From Sphingomonas sp. PP-CE-1A-559 (GTDB lineage: Bacteria > Pseudomonadota > Alphaproteobacteria > Sphingomonadales > Sphingomonadaceae), in NCBI RefSeq assembly GCF_004340965.1, contig NZ_SLYA01000007.1:1-64000 (forward strand): a stretch of DNA of 64,000 nt, read 5' to 3'. A model generated the notes under the pieces. That model had not been told where the DNA came from. It did no database searches and worked only from the letters and a program-made list of their open reading frames with translations. This document shows positions 56,242-63,743 of the stretch, piece by piece (position 1 is the stretch's first letter; the number at the start of each line of letters is the position of its first letter). The position numbers were made by a program, and so were the translations under genes.

Positions 56242-56627
56242 AGGCCGTCGATACCAACATTCTCGCGCGTTTCATCTTGGCAGATGACGAGCATCAGTCG
56301 GCAATGGCATCTGAAATACTTGGCGCACCGGTCTGGGTGAGCCTGACCGTCTGGCTCGAACTCGGATGGGTGCTATCGAAGCGCGCCGCACTTGGTCGCG
56401 CGATGGTGGCCGATGCGATTGAAACGCTGCTTGAGTTGGGGACTATCCATACCGCGGATCGCGATGGTTTGGCCTGGGCAGTCGCGCGATACCGATCAGG
56501 GGCGGATTGGGCCGATATGATCCACCTTGTTTCAGCACGCTCTGTTGCTGATGGCTTCGTGACGTTCGATCGGGGAATCGCGACCTATGCAGGGCAATCG
56601 CTGGTACCTGTCGAGACACTGATCTGA
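56238..56627 (+). CDS. PIN-domain ribonuclease toxin (VapC-like)
   Basis: A 129-residue PIN-domain nuclease expected to cut RNA (tRNA or rRNA) when freed from the antitoxin. The acidic active-site residues are visible: Asp in AVDTNILARF (N terminus), Glu in WLELGWVL, Asp in GADWADMIHL and Asp in FVTFDRGIA. The GTG start at 56238 overlaps the antitoxin stop. Its own stop overlaps the tdk start (TGATG), so the toxin is translationally coupled to thymidine kinase. Confidence 0.88.
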   Translation: MKAVDTNILARFILADDEHQSAMASEILGAPVWVSLTVWLELGWVLSKRAALGRAMVADAIETLLELGTIHTADRDGLAWAVARYRSGADWADMIHLVSARSVADGFVTFDRGIATYAGQSLVPVETLI

Positions 56628-57202
56628 TGGCCAAGCTGTATTTCTACTACGCCTCCATGAACGCGGGGAAGTCGACGAACCTGTTGCAGGCGGACTTCAA
56701 CTACCGCGAGCGGGGGATGCGGACGATGCTGTTTACCGCGGGCGTAGACGATCGGTTCGCGGCGGGGACGATCACGTCGCGGATCGGGCTGGAGGCGCCG
56801 GCGATCGCGTTCGATGCGGGGACGGATATCGGGGCCTGCGTGGCTCGGCAGCACGGCGAGGACGCGATCTCGTGCGTGCTGGTGGATGAGGCGCAGTTTC
56901 TAACTTCGGCACAGGTGGATCAGCTCGCGCATATCTGCGACGTGGTTGGGATACCGGTGCTGGCCTACGGGTTGCGGACCGATTTCCAGGGCGCGCTGTT
57001 TCCCGGGTCGGCGCGGTTGCTCGCGCTGGCGGACTCGCTGGTGGAGATCAAATCGGTTTGCATGTGCGGACGCAAGGCGACGATGAACCTGCGGGTCGAT
57101 GGGAGCGGGCGGGCGATTGCCGAAGGGCAGCAGACGGAGATCGGCGGGAACGACCGGTATGTTGCGCTGTGTCGGCGACATTTCTGTGAGGCTTTGGGGT
57201 AG
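56627..57202 (+). CDS. tdk: Thymidine kinase
   Basis: A 191-residue type II thymidine kinase of nucleotide salvage. P-loop YASMNAGKST, the DEAQFL Walker B motif and the lasso-domain zinc cysteines (CMCGRKA and the C-terminal CRRHFC) are present. Length matches E. coli Tdk. The start overlaps the PIN toxin stop. Confidence 0.95.
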   Translation: MAKLYFYYASMNAGKSTNLLQADFNYRERGMRTMLFTAGVDDRFAAGTITSRIGLEAPAIAFDAGTDIGACVARQHGEDAISCVLVDEAQFLTSAQVDQLAHICDVVGIPVLAYGLRTDFQGALFPGSARLLALADSLVEIKSVCMCGRKATMNLRVDGSGRAIAEGQQTEIGGNDRYVALCRRHFCEALG

Positions 57203-57265
57203 GCTTTATCCCTCCCCGTAGATGGGCGGCCGCTCCCGCCTGAATTGAATTCTAGGACTCAACGC

Positions 57266-58291
57266 ATGCATGGCTGGATCATTCTCGACAAGCCGCTGGG
57301 GCTTGGCTCGACGCAGGGGGTATCGGCGGTGAAGCGTGCCTTGCGTAGCGGCGGATATGGGAAGTTCAAGGTGGGGCATGGGGGGACGCTCGATCCGCTC
57401 GCCACCGGGGTTCTGCCGATTGCCGTTGGGGAGGCGACCAAGCTTGCCGGGCGGATGCTCGATAGCGACAAGACCTATGATTTTACGGTGATGTTCGGGG
57501 TTCAGACGGATACGCTTGATGCGGAGGGCGTGAGCATTGCGACTTCCGATGTGCGGCCAACTCTGGCGGCGGTCGAGGCGGTGTTGGCGCAGTTTACCGG
57601 GCCGATTTCTCAGGTGCCGCCGGCGTACTCCGCGCTGAAGGTGGATGGGGAGCGGGCTTATGACTTGGCTCGGGCCGGGCATGAGGTTGTGCTGGCCAGC
57701 CGGGACGTGACGATTTATTCGCTATCCTCGCCGTTACGGGGAGGGGGACCAGCGCAGCTGGTGGAGGGGGGCTTCCGCGAGCGTTCCCTTGGTAGCGAGC
57801 CCCCCTCCACCCCCGTCCAAGCGGACGGGGGTCCCCCTCCCCGTGCCGGGGAGGAATTGCAGGATGCACCCCTGCCCCACATGCCGCTCGATGAGATCAC
57901 GCTTACCGCGCATGTGTCCAAGGGCACCTACATCCGCTCCCTCGCGCGCGACATCGCGCTCGCACTCGGCACCGTCGGCCACGTCACCATGCTGCGCCGC
58001 ACCAAGGCTGGTCCGTTCGACCTCACGTCCGCGATATCGCTGGACAAACTGGACGAACTCGCTAAGGCCTCCGCGCTTGAAGATGTACTTCTGCCCTTGA
58101 GGGTGGCGCTGGACGACATCCCGGCTCTCTCCCTCACCCCCGACCAGGCAGGGGCGCTCCGACAGGGGCGTATCTTGGCCGGGATCGCCGCAGACGATGG
58201 CCAATACTTCGCCGAACTGGACGCTGTCCCGGTCGCGCTGGTCGAGGTCGAGGACGGAGACGTCCGGGTCGTTCGCGGTTTCAATCTGTGA
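57266..58291 (+). CDS. truB: tRNA pseudouridine-55 synthase TruB with in-frame repeat insertion
   Basis: A 341-residue enzyme that makes pseudouridine 55 in tRNA. HGWIILDKPLGLGSTQGV opens the fold, and KVGHGGTLDPLATGVLP holds the catalytic Asp. SKGTYIRSLARDIA is the C-terminal core motif. Residues about 154-197 (SPLRGGGPAQLVEGG to PPPRAGEE) are the translated palindromic repeat, placed between the TIYSL strand and the LDEITLTAHVSKGTYIRS strand; without it the protein would be 297 residues, close to the family norm. The start MHGWIILDK at 57266 is conserved. Confidence 0.94.
   Translation: MHGWIILDKPLGLGSTQGVSAVKRALRSGGYGKFKVGHGGTLDPLATGVLPIAVGEATKLAGRMLDSDKTYDFTVMFGVQTDTLDAEGVSIATSDVRPTLAAVEAVLAQFTGPISQVPPAYSALKVDGERAYDLARAGHEVVLASRDVTIYSLSSPLRGGGPAQLVEGGFRERSLGSEPPSTPVQADGGPPPRAGEELQDAPLPHMPLDEITLTAHVSKGTYIRSLARDIALALGTVGHVTMLRRTKAGPFDLTSAISLDKLDELAKASALEDVLLPLRVALDDIPALSLTPDQAGALRQGRILAGIAADDGQYFAELDAVPVALVEVEDGDVRVVRGFNL
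57725..57855. repeat. Nested palindromic repeat translated within truB
   Basis: Outer arms 57725-57750 and 57830-57855 are complementary except at three of 26 positions; inner arms GGTGGAGGGGGGCT (57760-57773) and AGCCCCCCTCCACC (57798-57811) pair perfectly. The composition and form are those of the intergenic repeats, yet it is inside truB with an open reading frame. Confidence 0.92.
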
Positions 58292-58309
58292 TGTCGAGGA
58301 CATGAATTC

Positions 58310-58579
58310 ATGACGATTACCGCTGAACGCAAGACCGAGCTCGTCAAGGAGCATTCGCGCGCCGAGGGTGACACCGGTTCGCCGGAAGTCCAGGTCGCGA
58401 TCCTGACCGAGCGCATCAAGAACCTGACCGAGCATTTCAAGGGCCACAAGAAGGACAACCACTCGCGTCGTGGTCTTCTCATGATGGTCAACAAGCGCCG
58501 GACGCTGCTGGATTATCTCCGTCACAAGGACGGCCAGCGCTATCTGGATCTGATCGCGAAGCTCGGTCTCCGCAAGTAA
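58310..58579 (+). CDS. rpsO: 30S ribosomal protein S15
   Basis: An 89-residue protein starting [42 protein letters not shown] and [18 protein letters not shown] are diagnostic. It is in the usual truB-rpsO-pnp order and is followed by a good terminator, so pnp may be partly separate. Confidence 0.97.
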   Translation: MTITAERKTELVKEHSRAEGDTGSPEVQVAILTERIKNLTEHFKGHKKDNHSRRGLLMMVNKRRTLLDYLRHKDGQRYLDLIAKLGLRK

Positions 58580-58584
58580 CTTAG

Positions 58585-58610
58585 ACGGCTCCCCTCGGGG
58601 GGCCGTTTTC
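58585..58610 (+). terminator. Terminator between rpsO and pnp
   Basis: ACGGCTCCCC (58585-58594) pairs with GGGGGGCCGT (58597-58606), followed by TTTTC. It resembles the attenuating rpsO terminator known between rpsO and pnp in E. coli. Confidence 0.8.
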
Positions 58611-58621
58611 GTATATAGGGT

Positions 58622-58714
58622 TGTTCTCCCGCGAAGGCGGGAGTCCAAACTGGACCCCCGCCTTCGGACACCCATCAAAGTAATACTTTGATGGGGCCCT
58701 GCCGCGGGGGAACA
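58622..58714. repeat. Family 1 repeat interrupted by a second palindrome
   Basis: The left arm TGTTCTCCCGCGAAGGCGGG is intact; the right arm starts CCCCCGCCTTCG (to 58666) and resumes as GCGGGGGAACA (58704-58714). Between them lies CCCATCAAAGT-AAT-ACTTTGATGGG (58671-58695), a perfect 11-bp palindrome, plus short flanks. Confidence 0.85.
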
Positions 58715-58748
58715 GCAAATGGAGGGACGGCAATTCGGCCACCCCTTC

Positions 58749-58824
58749 TGGGATGACAATTCATCCCACACCGCCGCGGGCCGGCTAAGCCCGCACATAG
58801 GCCCCAAACGCATCTGGCGTTTGG
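58749..58824 (+). promoter_or_regulatory. Three hairpins in the pnp leader
   Basis: TGGGATGA/TCATCCCA (58749-58756, 58761-58768), GCGGGC/GCCCGC (58776-58781, 58789-58794) and CCAAACGC/GCGTTTGG (58804-58811, 58817-58824) are perfect stems in series just before the pnp ribosome binding site (GAAGGA, 58828-58833). The pnp leader of E. coli has RNase III-cut stems used for PNPase autoregulation; a similar role is plausible. Confidence 0.6.
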
Positions 58825-58839
58825 AGTGAAGGAAAAAGA

Positions 58840-61257
58840 ATGTTCGATACCAAGACCGTAAGCGCCCAGTGGGGCGGCAAGACGCTGACGCTCGAGACCG
58901 GCCGCGTTGCGCGCCAGGCCAACGGCGCAGTCCTCGCCACCCTCGGCGAGACCGTCGTTCTGTGCGCCGTGACGGCGGCTCGGACCGTCAAGGAAGGGCA
59001 GGATTTCTTCCCGCTCACCGTCCATTACCAGGAGAAGTTCTCCGCGAGCGGCCGCATTCCCGGCGGCTTCTTCAAGCGTGAGCGCGGCGCGACCGAAAAG
59101 GAGACGCTGACCAGCCGTCTCATCGATCGCCCGATCCGTCCCCTCTTCCCAGAGGGTTTCTACAACGAGATCAACGTGATCTGCCAGGTTCTGTCGTATG
59201 ACGGCGAGAACGAGCCGGACGTCCTCGCGATGGTCGCGGCCTCCGCTGCGCTGACGATCTCGGGCGTGCCGTTCATGGGCCCGATCGGCGCAGCGCGCGT
59301 CGGTTACGTCGATGGCGCGTACATCCTCAACCCGACGCTGGAAGAAGCCAAGGCTGGCGATCTCGACCTCGTCGTCGCCGCCACCGGCCAGGCCGTGATG
59401 ATGGTCGAATCGGAAGCCAAGGAGCTTTCGGAAGAGATCATGCTCGGCGCCGTGCAGTTCGCCCACAAGGCCTGCCGTGAAGCCGCGAACCTGATCATCG
59501 ATCTGGCCGAAATGGCTGCCAAGGATCCTTGGGAAATGGCCGAGCAGGCCGACCTGTCGACCGCCAAGGACAAGCTGAAGAAGCTGATCGGCAAGGACAT
59601 CGCGGCCGCCTACAAGGTGACCGACAAGTCCAAGCGTTCGGACCTGCTGAATGCCGCTCGTGCGAAGGGCAAGACCGCCTTTGCGGACGCGTCGCCGCAG
59701 GACCAGATGGCAGCCGGCAAGCTGATGAAGAAGCTGGAGGCGGAGATCGTCCGCGGCGCCATCCTCAAGGACGGCACGCGCATCGACGGCCGCACCACCA
59801 CGCAGATCCGTCCGATCGAGGCGATGGTCCACTTCCTCCCGCGCACGCACGGCTCGGCGCTGTTCACGCGCGGCGAGACGCAGTCGATCTGCACCACCAC
59901 GCTCGGTACGCGCGATGCAGAGCAGATGATCGACGGCCTCAACGGGCTGTCGTACGAAAACTTCATGCTGCACTACAACTTCCCTCCCTATTCGGTTGGT
60001 GAAGTCGGTCGCTTCGGTGCGCCGGGTCGTCGCGAAGTCGGTCACGGCAAGCTCGCATGGCGCGCGCTGCACCCGGTGCTGCCGACCAAGGAAGAGTTCC
60101 CGTATACGATCCGCGTCCTGTCGGACATCACGGAGAGCAACGGTTCGTCGTCGATGGCGACGGTCTGCGGCGGTTCGCTGAGCATGATGGATGCCGGCGT
60201 TCCGCTGAAGCGTCCGGTGTCGGGCATCGCGATGGGCCTGATCCTCGAGGGCAAGAACTTCGCGGTTCTCTCGGACATCCTCGGCGACGAGGATCACCTC
60301 GGCGACATGGACTTCAAGGTCGCGGGCACGTCCGAGGGCATCACCACGATGCAGATGGACATCAAGATCGCCGGCATCACCGAGGAGATCATGGGCAAGG
60401 CGCTGGCGCAGGCCAAGGAAGGCCGCGCGCACATCCTGGGCGAGATGGCCAAGGCGCTCGACCACACCCGTGAGGAACTGTCGGCGCACGCACCGCGCAT
60501 CGAGAGCTTCCAGATCGACAAGTCGAAGATCCGTGAAGTCATCGGCACCGGCGGCAAGGTGATCCGCGAGATCGTCGCGCAGACCGGCGCCAAGGTCGAC
60601 ATCGACGACGAGGGCGTGATCAAGGTGTCGTCGTCCGACCCCGCGCAGATCGAAGCCGCGATCAAGTGGATCAAGGGCCTCGTCGAGGAAGCCGAAGTCG
60701 GCAAGGTCTATGACGGCAAGGTCGTCAACCTGGTCGATTTCGGGGCGTTCGTGAACTTCATGGGTGGCAAGGACGGTCTCGTCCACGTGTCCGAAATCAA
60801 GAACGAGCGCGTCGAGAAGGTCTCGGACGCCCTGACCGAAGGCCAGGAGGTCAAGGTCAAGGTTCTCGAGATCGATCCGCGCGGCAAGGTTCGCCTGTCG
60901 ATGCGCGTCGTCGACCAGACGACCGGCGAAGAGCTGGAGGACACGCGTCCTGCACGTGAGCCCCGTGAGGGTGGTGATCGTGGTCCGCGCGGTCCGCGTC
61001 GTGACGGCGATGGCGGCCGTGATGCCGGCAACGGCGGCGGCGGTCGTGGTCCGCGCGGCGAAGGCGGCGGCGGCGATCGCGGCTCGCGTGGTCCGCGTCG
61101 TGACGGCGATGGTGGCCGTGACGCTGGCGGCAACGGCGGTGGCCGTGGTCCGCGTCGTGACGGCGGCGGCAACGGTGGCGGCGAGCGTGCTGCACGCACC
61201 GACGGCGACAAGGCTCCCGAGTTCGCGCCGGCGTTCCTGACCGGCGATCGCGACTAA
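58840..61257 (+). CDS. pnp: Polyribonucleotide nucleotidyltransferase with RGG-rich tail
   Basis: An 805-residue phosphorolytic 3'-5' exoribonuclease, a degradosome core. Two RNase PH domains (1-215 and about 310-545; [20 protein letters not shown] and [19 protein letters not shown] motif [15 protein letters not shown]) flank an all-helical domain. KH (about 552-612; [20 protein letters not shown]) and S1 (about 622-690) follow. The last 105 residues are unusual: Gly, Arg and Asp rich, with [14 protein letters not shown] occurring twice and RGPRRDGGG once, encoded by a near-repeat at 60960-61195. Start follows GAAGGA at six bases. Confidence 0.96.
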   Translation: MFDTKTVSAQWGGKTLTLETGRVARQANGAVLATLGETVVLCAVTAARTVKEGQDFFPLTVHYQEKFSASGRIPGGFFKRERGATEKETLTSRLIDRPIRPLFPEGFYNEINVICQVLSYDGENEPDVLAMVAASAALTISGVPFMGPIGAARVGYVDGAYILNPTLEEAKAGDLDLVVAATGQAVMMVESEAKELSEEIMLGAVQFAHKACREAANLIIDLAEMAAKDPWEMAEQADLSTAKDKLKKLIGKDIAAAYKVTDKSKRSDLLNAARAKGKTAFADASPQDQMAAGKLMKKLEAEIVRGAILKDGTRIDGRTTTQIRPIEAMVHFLPRTHGSALFTRGETQSICTTTLGTRDAEQMIDGLNGLSYENFMLHYNFPPYSVGEVGRFGAPGRREVGHGKLAWRALHPVLPTKEEFPYTIRVLSDITESNGSSSMATVCGGSLSMMDAGVPLKRPVSGIAMGLILEGKNFAVLSDILGDEDHLGDMDFKVAGTSEGITTMQMDIKIAGITEEIMGKALAQAKEGRAHILGEMAKALDHTREELSAHAPRIESFQIDKSKIREVIGTGGKVIREIVAQTGAKVDIDDEGVIKVSSSDPAQIEAAIKWIKGLVEEAEVGKVYDGKVVNLVDFGAFVNFMGGKDGLVHVSEIKNERVEKVSDALTEGQEVKVKVLEIDPRGKVRLSMRVVDQTTGEELEDTRPAREPREGGDRGPRGPRRDGDGGRDAGNGGGGRGPRGEGGGGDRGSRGPRRDGDGGRDAGGNGGGRGPRRDGGGNGGGERAARTDGDKAPEFAPAFLTGDRD

Positions 61258-61285
61258 GCCTTTACGGCCTGACGGCAGTGATGGA

Positions 61286-61312
61286 GGGGCTCGGGAAACC
61301 GGGCCCCTTTCT
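61286..61312 (+). terminator. Terminator of pnp
   Basis: GGGGCTCGG (61286-61294) pairs with CCGGGCCCC (61299-61307; one U-G pair) around a GAAA loop, followed by TTTCTC. Confidence 0.8.
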
Positions 61313-61375
61313 CATGTCAGGCTCGCTTTGCCCCGTTATGCCTTGAGAACATGACTTATATTGGAACGGAGCGGC

Positions 61376-61756
61376 ATGCCGGATGTTCGAACCGGTATGA
61401 ATGCCATTGCGAAGTCCGTTATTCTCGTCGTCGATGACGATGCCCTCGTCCGGGTCCATTCCAACCTCGCGCTGGAGGATGCCGGCTATGAAGTCGTCGA
61501 AGCCAGCAACGCGGCCGACGCCTTGGCGAAGCTCGAAGAGCGGCCCGATATCGCCGCGCTGTTCACCGACGTCCGCATGCCGGGAGACCTGAACGGCATC
61601 GACCTCGCCAATGCCGTGCACGCTCAACGCCCCGATATCGCGATCCTGGTCACGTCGGGTGCCGACAACGGCACCACCGAGGCGCTGCCCAAGGCCGCGC
61701 GGTTCGTGCAGAAGCCCTATACCGGCGCACAACTCAGCAAGCTCCTGCAACTCTGA
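61376..61756 (+). CDS. Single-domain response regulator (CheY-like)
   Basis: A 126-residue stand-alone receiver. VILVVDDDALVRVH holds the acidic pair, LFTDVRMPGDLNGID the phospho-acceptor Asp, LVTSG the Thr/Ser switch and FVQKPYTGAQL the Lys. There is no output domain. This receiver resembles those fused to or paired with hybrid kinases such as the one at 39380, but no kinase is adjacent. The ATG at 61376 follows GGAG; an ATG seven codons later is an alternative start. Confidence 0.88.
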   Translation: MPDVRTGMNAIAKSVILVVDDDALVRVHSNLALEDAGYEVVEASNAADALAKLEERPDIAALFTDVRMPGDLNGIDLANAVHAQRPDIAILVTSGADNGTTEALPKAARFVQKPYTGAQLSKLLQL

Positions 61757-61893
61757 GCAGTTAACGGACTGGAAGAGTATTCAGGATCTTACATCTACTA
61801 GTCGAGGCAGTCCTCATTCGTCATGAGTATTGCCCGTTATCAGTATTAGGGCCATCGTCCATCGCTTGAGCATCGACTCGCGGGGGCGGTCCA

Positions 61894-62625
61894 ATGGCAT
61901 CGTTAAATAGTGTACGGCCTGCGCAACGGAATGTCGTCGCGAGCGAGCGTCGCTTCTTCCTCGGCATGGCGATAGCGATCGCCGTCACGGTGATCTTCGG
62001 CTTCACGCTGAATGCCGCGCGAATGAATTGGACGTTTCTCGAACTGCCCTTGCAAGTTCATCTGCACGCCGCCGCATTTCTGGCGTGGATCATTCTCTAC
62101 GTCGTGCAGAACTGGCTGGTCGTTCGGGGATCGATCACTTGGCATCGACAACTCGGCGTACTCGGCGCCGTTATCGCAGCGTCGATGGTCGTACTGGGCA
62201 TCGTCACCACAGTCGCAGCGATCCAGCAGCACCGCGTACCGCCGTTCTTTCCACCGGGCATTTTCCTCGTGCTCGACGTCCTGGGGGTGATCGGGTTCGG
62301 CATCCTGACCGCTTGGGCTATCGCGCTGCGGAAACAGGCTGCTTGGCACAAGCGACTGATGCTATGCGGCACGATCCTGGTCATGTCGCCGGCGCTCGGG
62401 CGGATCCTGCCGATGCCGCTGCTTGGCCAGTTCGCGCCGCTCGCGGTGTTCGCGTCGATGGCGGTGTTCGTCATCGCAGGGATGATCTCCGACTTGCGCC
62501 TGCGCGGGAAGATACATCCGGCCTATTACTGGGGCGGCGGCGTGCTGGTGGTGACCAACGTGCTGGTCGGCCCGCTCGGCTTCAGCCCGCCGGTACTGCG
62601 ACTGGTCGAGCGCCTTGCTGCCTGA
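61894..62625 (+). CDS. Seven-helix membrane protein, unknown
   Basis: A 243-residue protein with about seven hydrophobic helices. Several histidines lie at helix ends or within helices (QVHLHAAAFLAW, SITWHRQLGVLG, AAWHKRLMLCG), a pattern seen in cytochrome-b-like or heme-containing membrane proteins and in DUF2306-type proteins, but I cannot assign a family with confidence. It stands alone between a response regulator and tmRNA. Confidence 0.65.
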   Translation: MASLNSVRPAQRNVVASERRFFLGMAIAIAVTVIFGFTLNAARMNWTFLELPLQVHLHAAAFLAWIILYVVQNWLVVRGSITWHRQLGVLGAVIAASMVVLGIVTTVAAIQQHRVPPFFPPGIFLVLDVLGVIGFGILTAWAIALRKQAAWHKRLMLCGTILVMSPALGRILPMPLLGQFAPLAVFASMAVFVIAGMISDLRLRGKIHPAYYWGGGVLVVTNVLVGPLGFSPPVLRLVERLAA

Positions 62626-62655
62626 TCGGGGCCAAAATGTAAGGTTAGTGGGGAG

Positions 62656-62709
62656 CTTCTGTTGCTCGGTGCCCCCCGTACCGCCGGTGTCCACTTCTGT
62701 TGCCCGGTG
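62656..62709. repeat. Duplicated 3' segment at the end of the tmRNA gene
   Basis: CTTCTGTTGCTCGGTG (62656-62671) and CTTCTGTTGCCCGGTG (62694-62709) match at 15 of 16 bases, 38 bases apart. On the minus strand this duplicates the GGGCAACAGAAG end of the coding piece. Confidence 0.7.
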
Positions 62710-63002
62710 TGGCCCGAACCGCGCTTTCGTCCGTATAACCTAGGTCGTTAGACCGTCAGTTATGCGGCAATTGCGAGTGCTTCGTTATCGTTGGCACTTG
62801 TGTATGGGCCGTTGCGGTGGTCCCATTCCGAGCGAAACATAGCGTCGTTGAACACACGTCGATCCTAGTTCGACCCCGTCATCGCCCCCCTCTTGCGAAG
62901 AGGGCGGTGGTGGAGTCGCCGGGTACTGCCCCCGGGTCCGCTGTGTCTATGACACGCCACGGTTTATCGCCATAGCCGCCAAGAGAAGATTCCCCCGATG
63001 GC
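62690..63002 (-). ncRNA. ssrA: Transfer-messenger RNA (two-piece, circularly permuted)
   Basis: On the minus strand bases 62795-62760 read GCC AAC GAT AAC GAA GCA CTC..., encoding the tag ANDNEALAIAA and a stop, a typical tmRNA degradation tag. Upstream is the acceptor piece, whose GGACCCGGGGGCAGTACCC T arm and end CGACTCCACCA (3' end at 62908) precede a short hairpin spacer; the coding piece starts with GGGGGGCGATGACGGGGTC near 62890. The acceptor piece lying 5' of the tag region shows the permuted alphaproteobacterial gene order. The 5' end (about 63002) and 3' end (about 62690, or 62656 if the second copy of the end motif is used) are estimates. Confidence 0.92.
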
Positions 63003-63008
63003 ATGACC

Positions 63009-63037
63009 GATATAGGGGGGCCGCATCGATCTGAAAA
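63009..63037 (-). promoter_or_regulatory. Putative tmRNA promoter
   Basis: On the minus strand TTTTCA (63032-63037) and TATATC (63009-63014) are separated by 17 bases, just upstream of the acceptor piece. Confidence 0.5.
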
Positions 63038-63162
63038 GCCCGGCCAAATGAAAAGACTGGCGCGGTGGGCGCCCTCCCCTGGATAAATCGCCGATGGGTT
63101 AGCACACAGCGTGCCAAACCGCCTTTCGCTCGCCACAAAGCGCGTGCATAGCAACCTGCATT

Positions 63163-63594
63163 ATGTTGACGCAGCGCTCCCGCTACGCGCTCCGCGCGAT
63201 GATCTTCCTTGGCGGCGCCCCCGTCGGTGGCCCTCCCATCCCGATGACCCGCATCGCCGCCGAGGCGAACGTGCCGCGCAAATTCCTCGAGCTGATTCTC
63301 GCCGACCTGCGCGAGTCCGGCTTGCTCCACAGCCATCGCGGCAAGATGGGCGGCTACCGCCTGTCGCGGCCGAGCCATCTGATTTCGCTCGGCGAGATTA
63401 TCCGGATCATCGAGGGCCCGCTGGCGCTGGTGCCGTGCGTGAGCCGGACCGCGTACCGGCCGTGCCTCGACTGCAAGAGCGAAGCCGACTGCGCGATCCG
63501 CTTTGCGATGATGCGCGTGCGCGACGAGACTGCGCGGATCCTCGATGGTACCAGCCTGGCGGATGCCAACGCCGAGGATCTGGTCGCGGCGTAA
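63163..63594 (+). CDS. Rrf2-family transcriptional regulator
   Basis: A 143-residue winged-helix regulator. It starts MLTQRSRYALRAMIFL, and IAAEANVPRKFLELILADLR is the recognition region typical of Rrf2. Four cysteines lie in LVPCVSRTAYRPCLDCKSEADC-type spacing (PC, PCLDC, DC), enough to hold an iron-sulfur cluster as in IscR/NsrR/RsrR. The target genes are not adjacent and cannot be read from context. The start is 26 bases upstream of the Arg-rich core with no strong Shine-Dalgarno. Confidence 0.9.
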   Translation: MLTQRSRYALRAMIFLGGAPVGGPPIPMTRIAAEANVPRKFLELILADLRESGLLHSHRGKMGGYRLSRPSHLISLGEIIRIIEGPLALVPCVSRTAYRPCLDCKSEADCAIRFAMMRVRDETARILDGTSLADANAEDLVAA

Positions 63595-63600
63595 CTCTGT

Positions 63601-63736
63601 CCTTCTCCCCTCGGGGAGAAGGTGGCGCGGCAGCGCCGGATGAGGGGGAGTTAAGATGTAACGTCCCAAGCCTCACGCCCCTCACCCTTCCGTCGCCCAA
63701 GGCTCCTCCTTCCCTCTCCCCGCAGGGGCGAGGGAC
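63601..63736. repeat. Palindromic repeat, family 4-like
   Basis: CCTTCTCCCCTCGGGGAGAAGG hairpin, then GCGCGGCAGCGCCGGATGAG, and the complementary CCCTCACCCTTCC / CCCTCTCCCCGCAGGGGCGAGGG. The left half matches 11382-11430. It separates the convergent Rrf2 and mscL genes. Confidence 0.8.
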
Positions 63737-63743
63737 AGGTACG

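Noticed and set aside
58675..60786. A 703-codon frame on the minus strand opposite pnp
   Set aside because: Mirror of the pnp codon pattern; no family motif, and pnp itself is certain.
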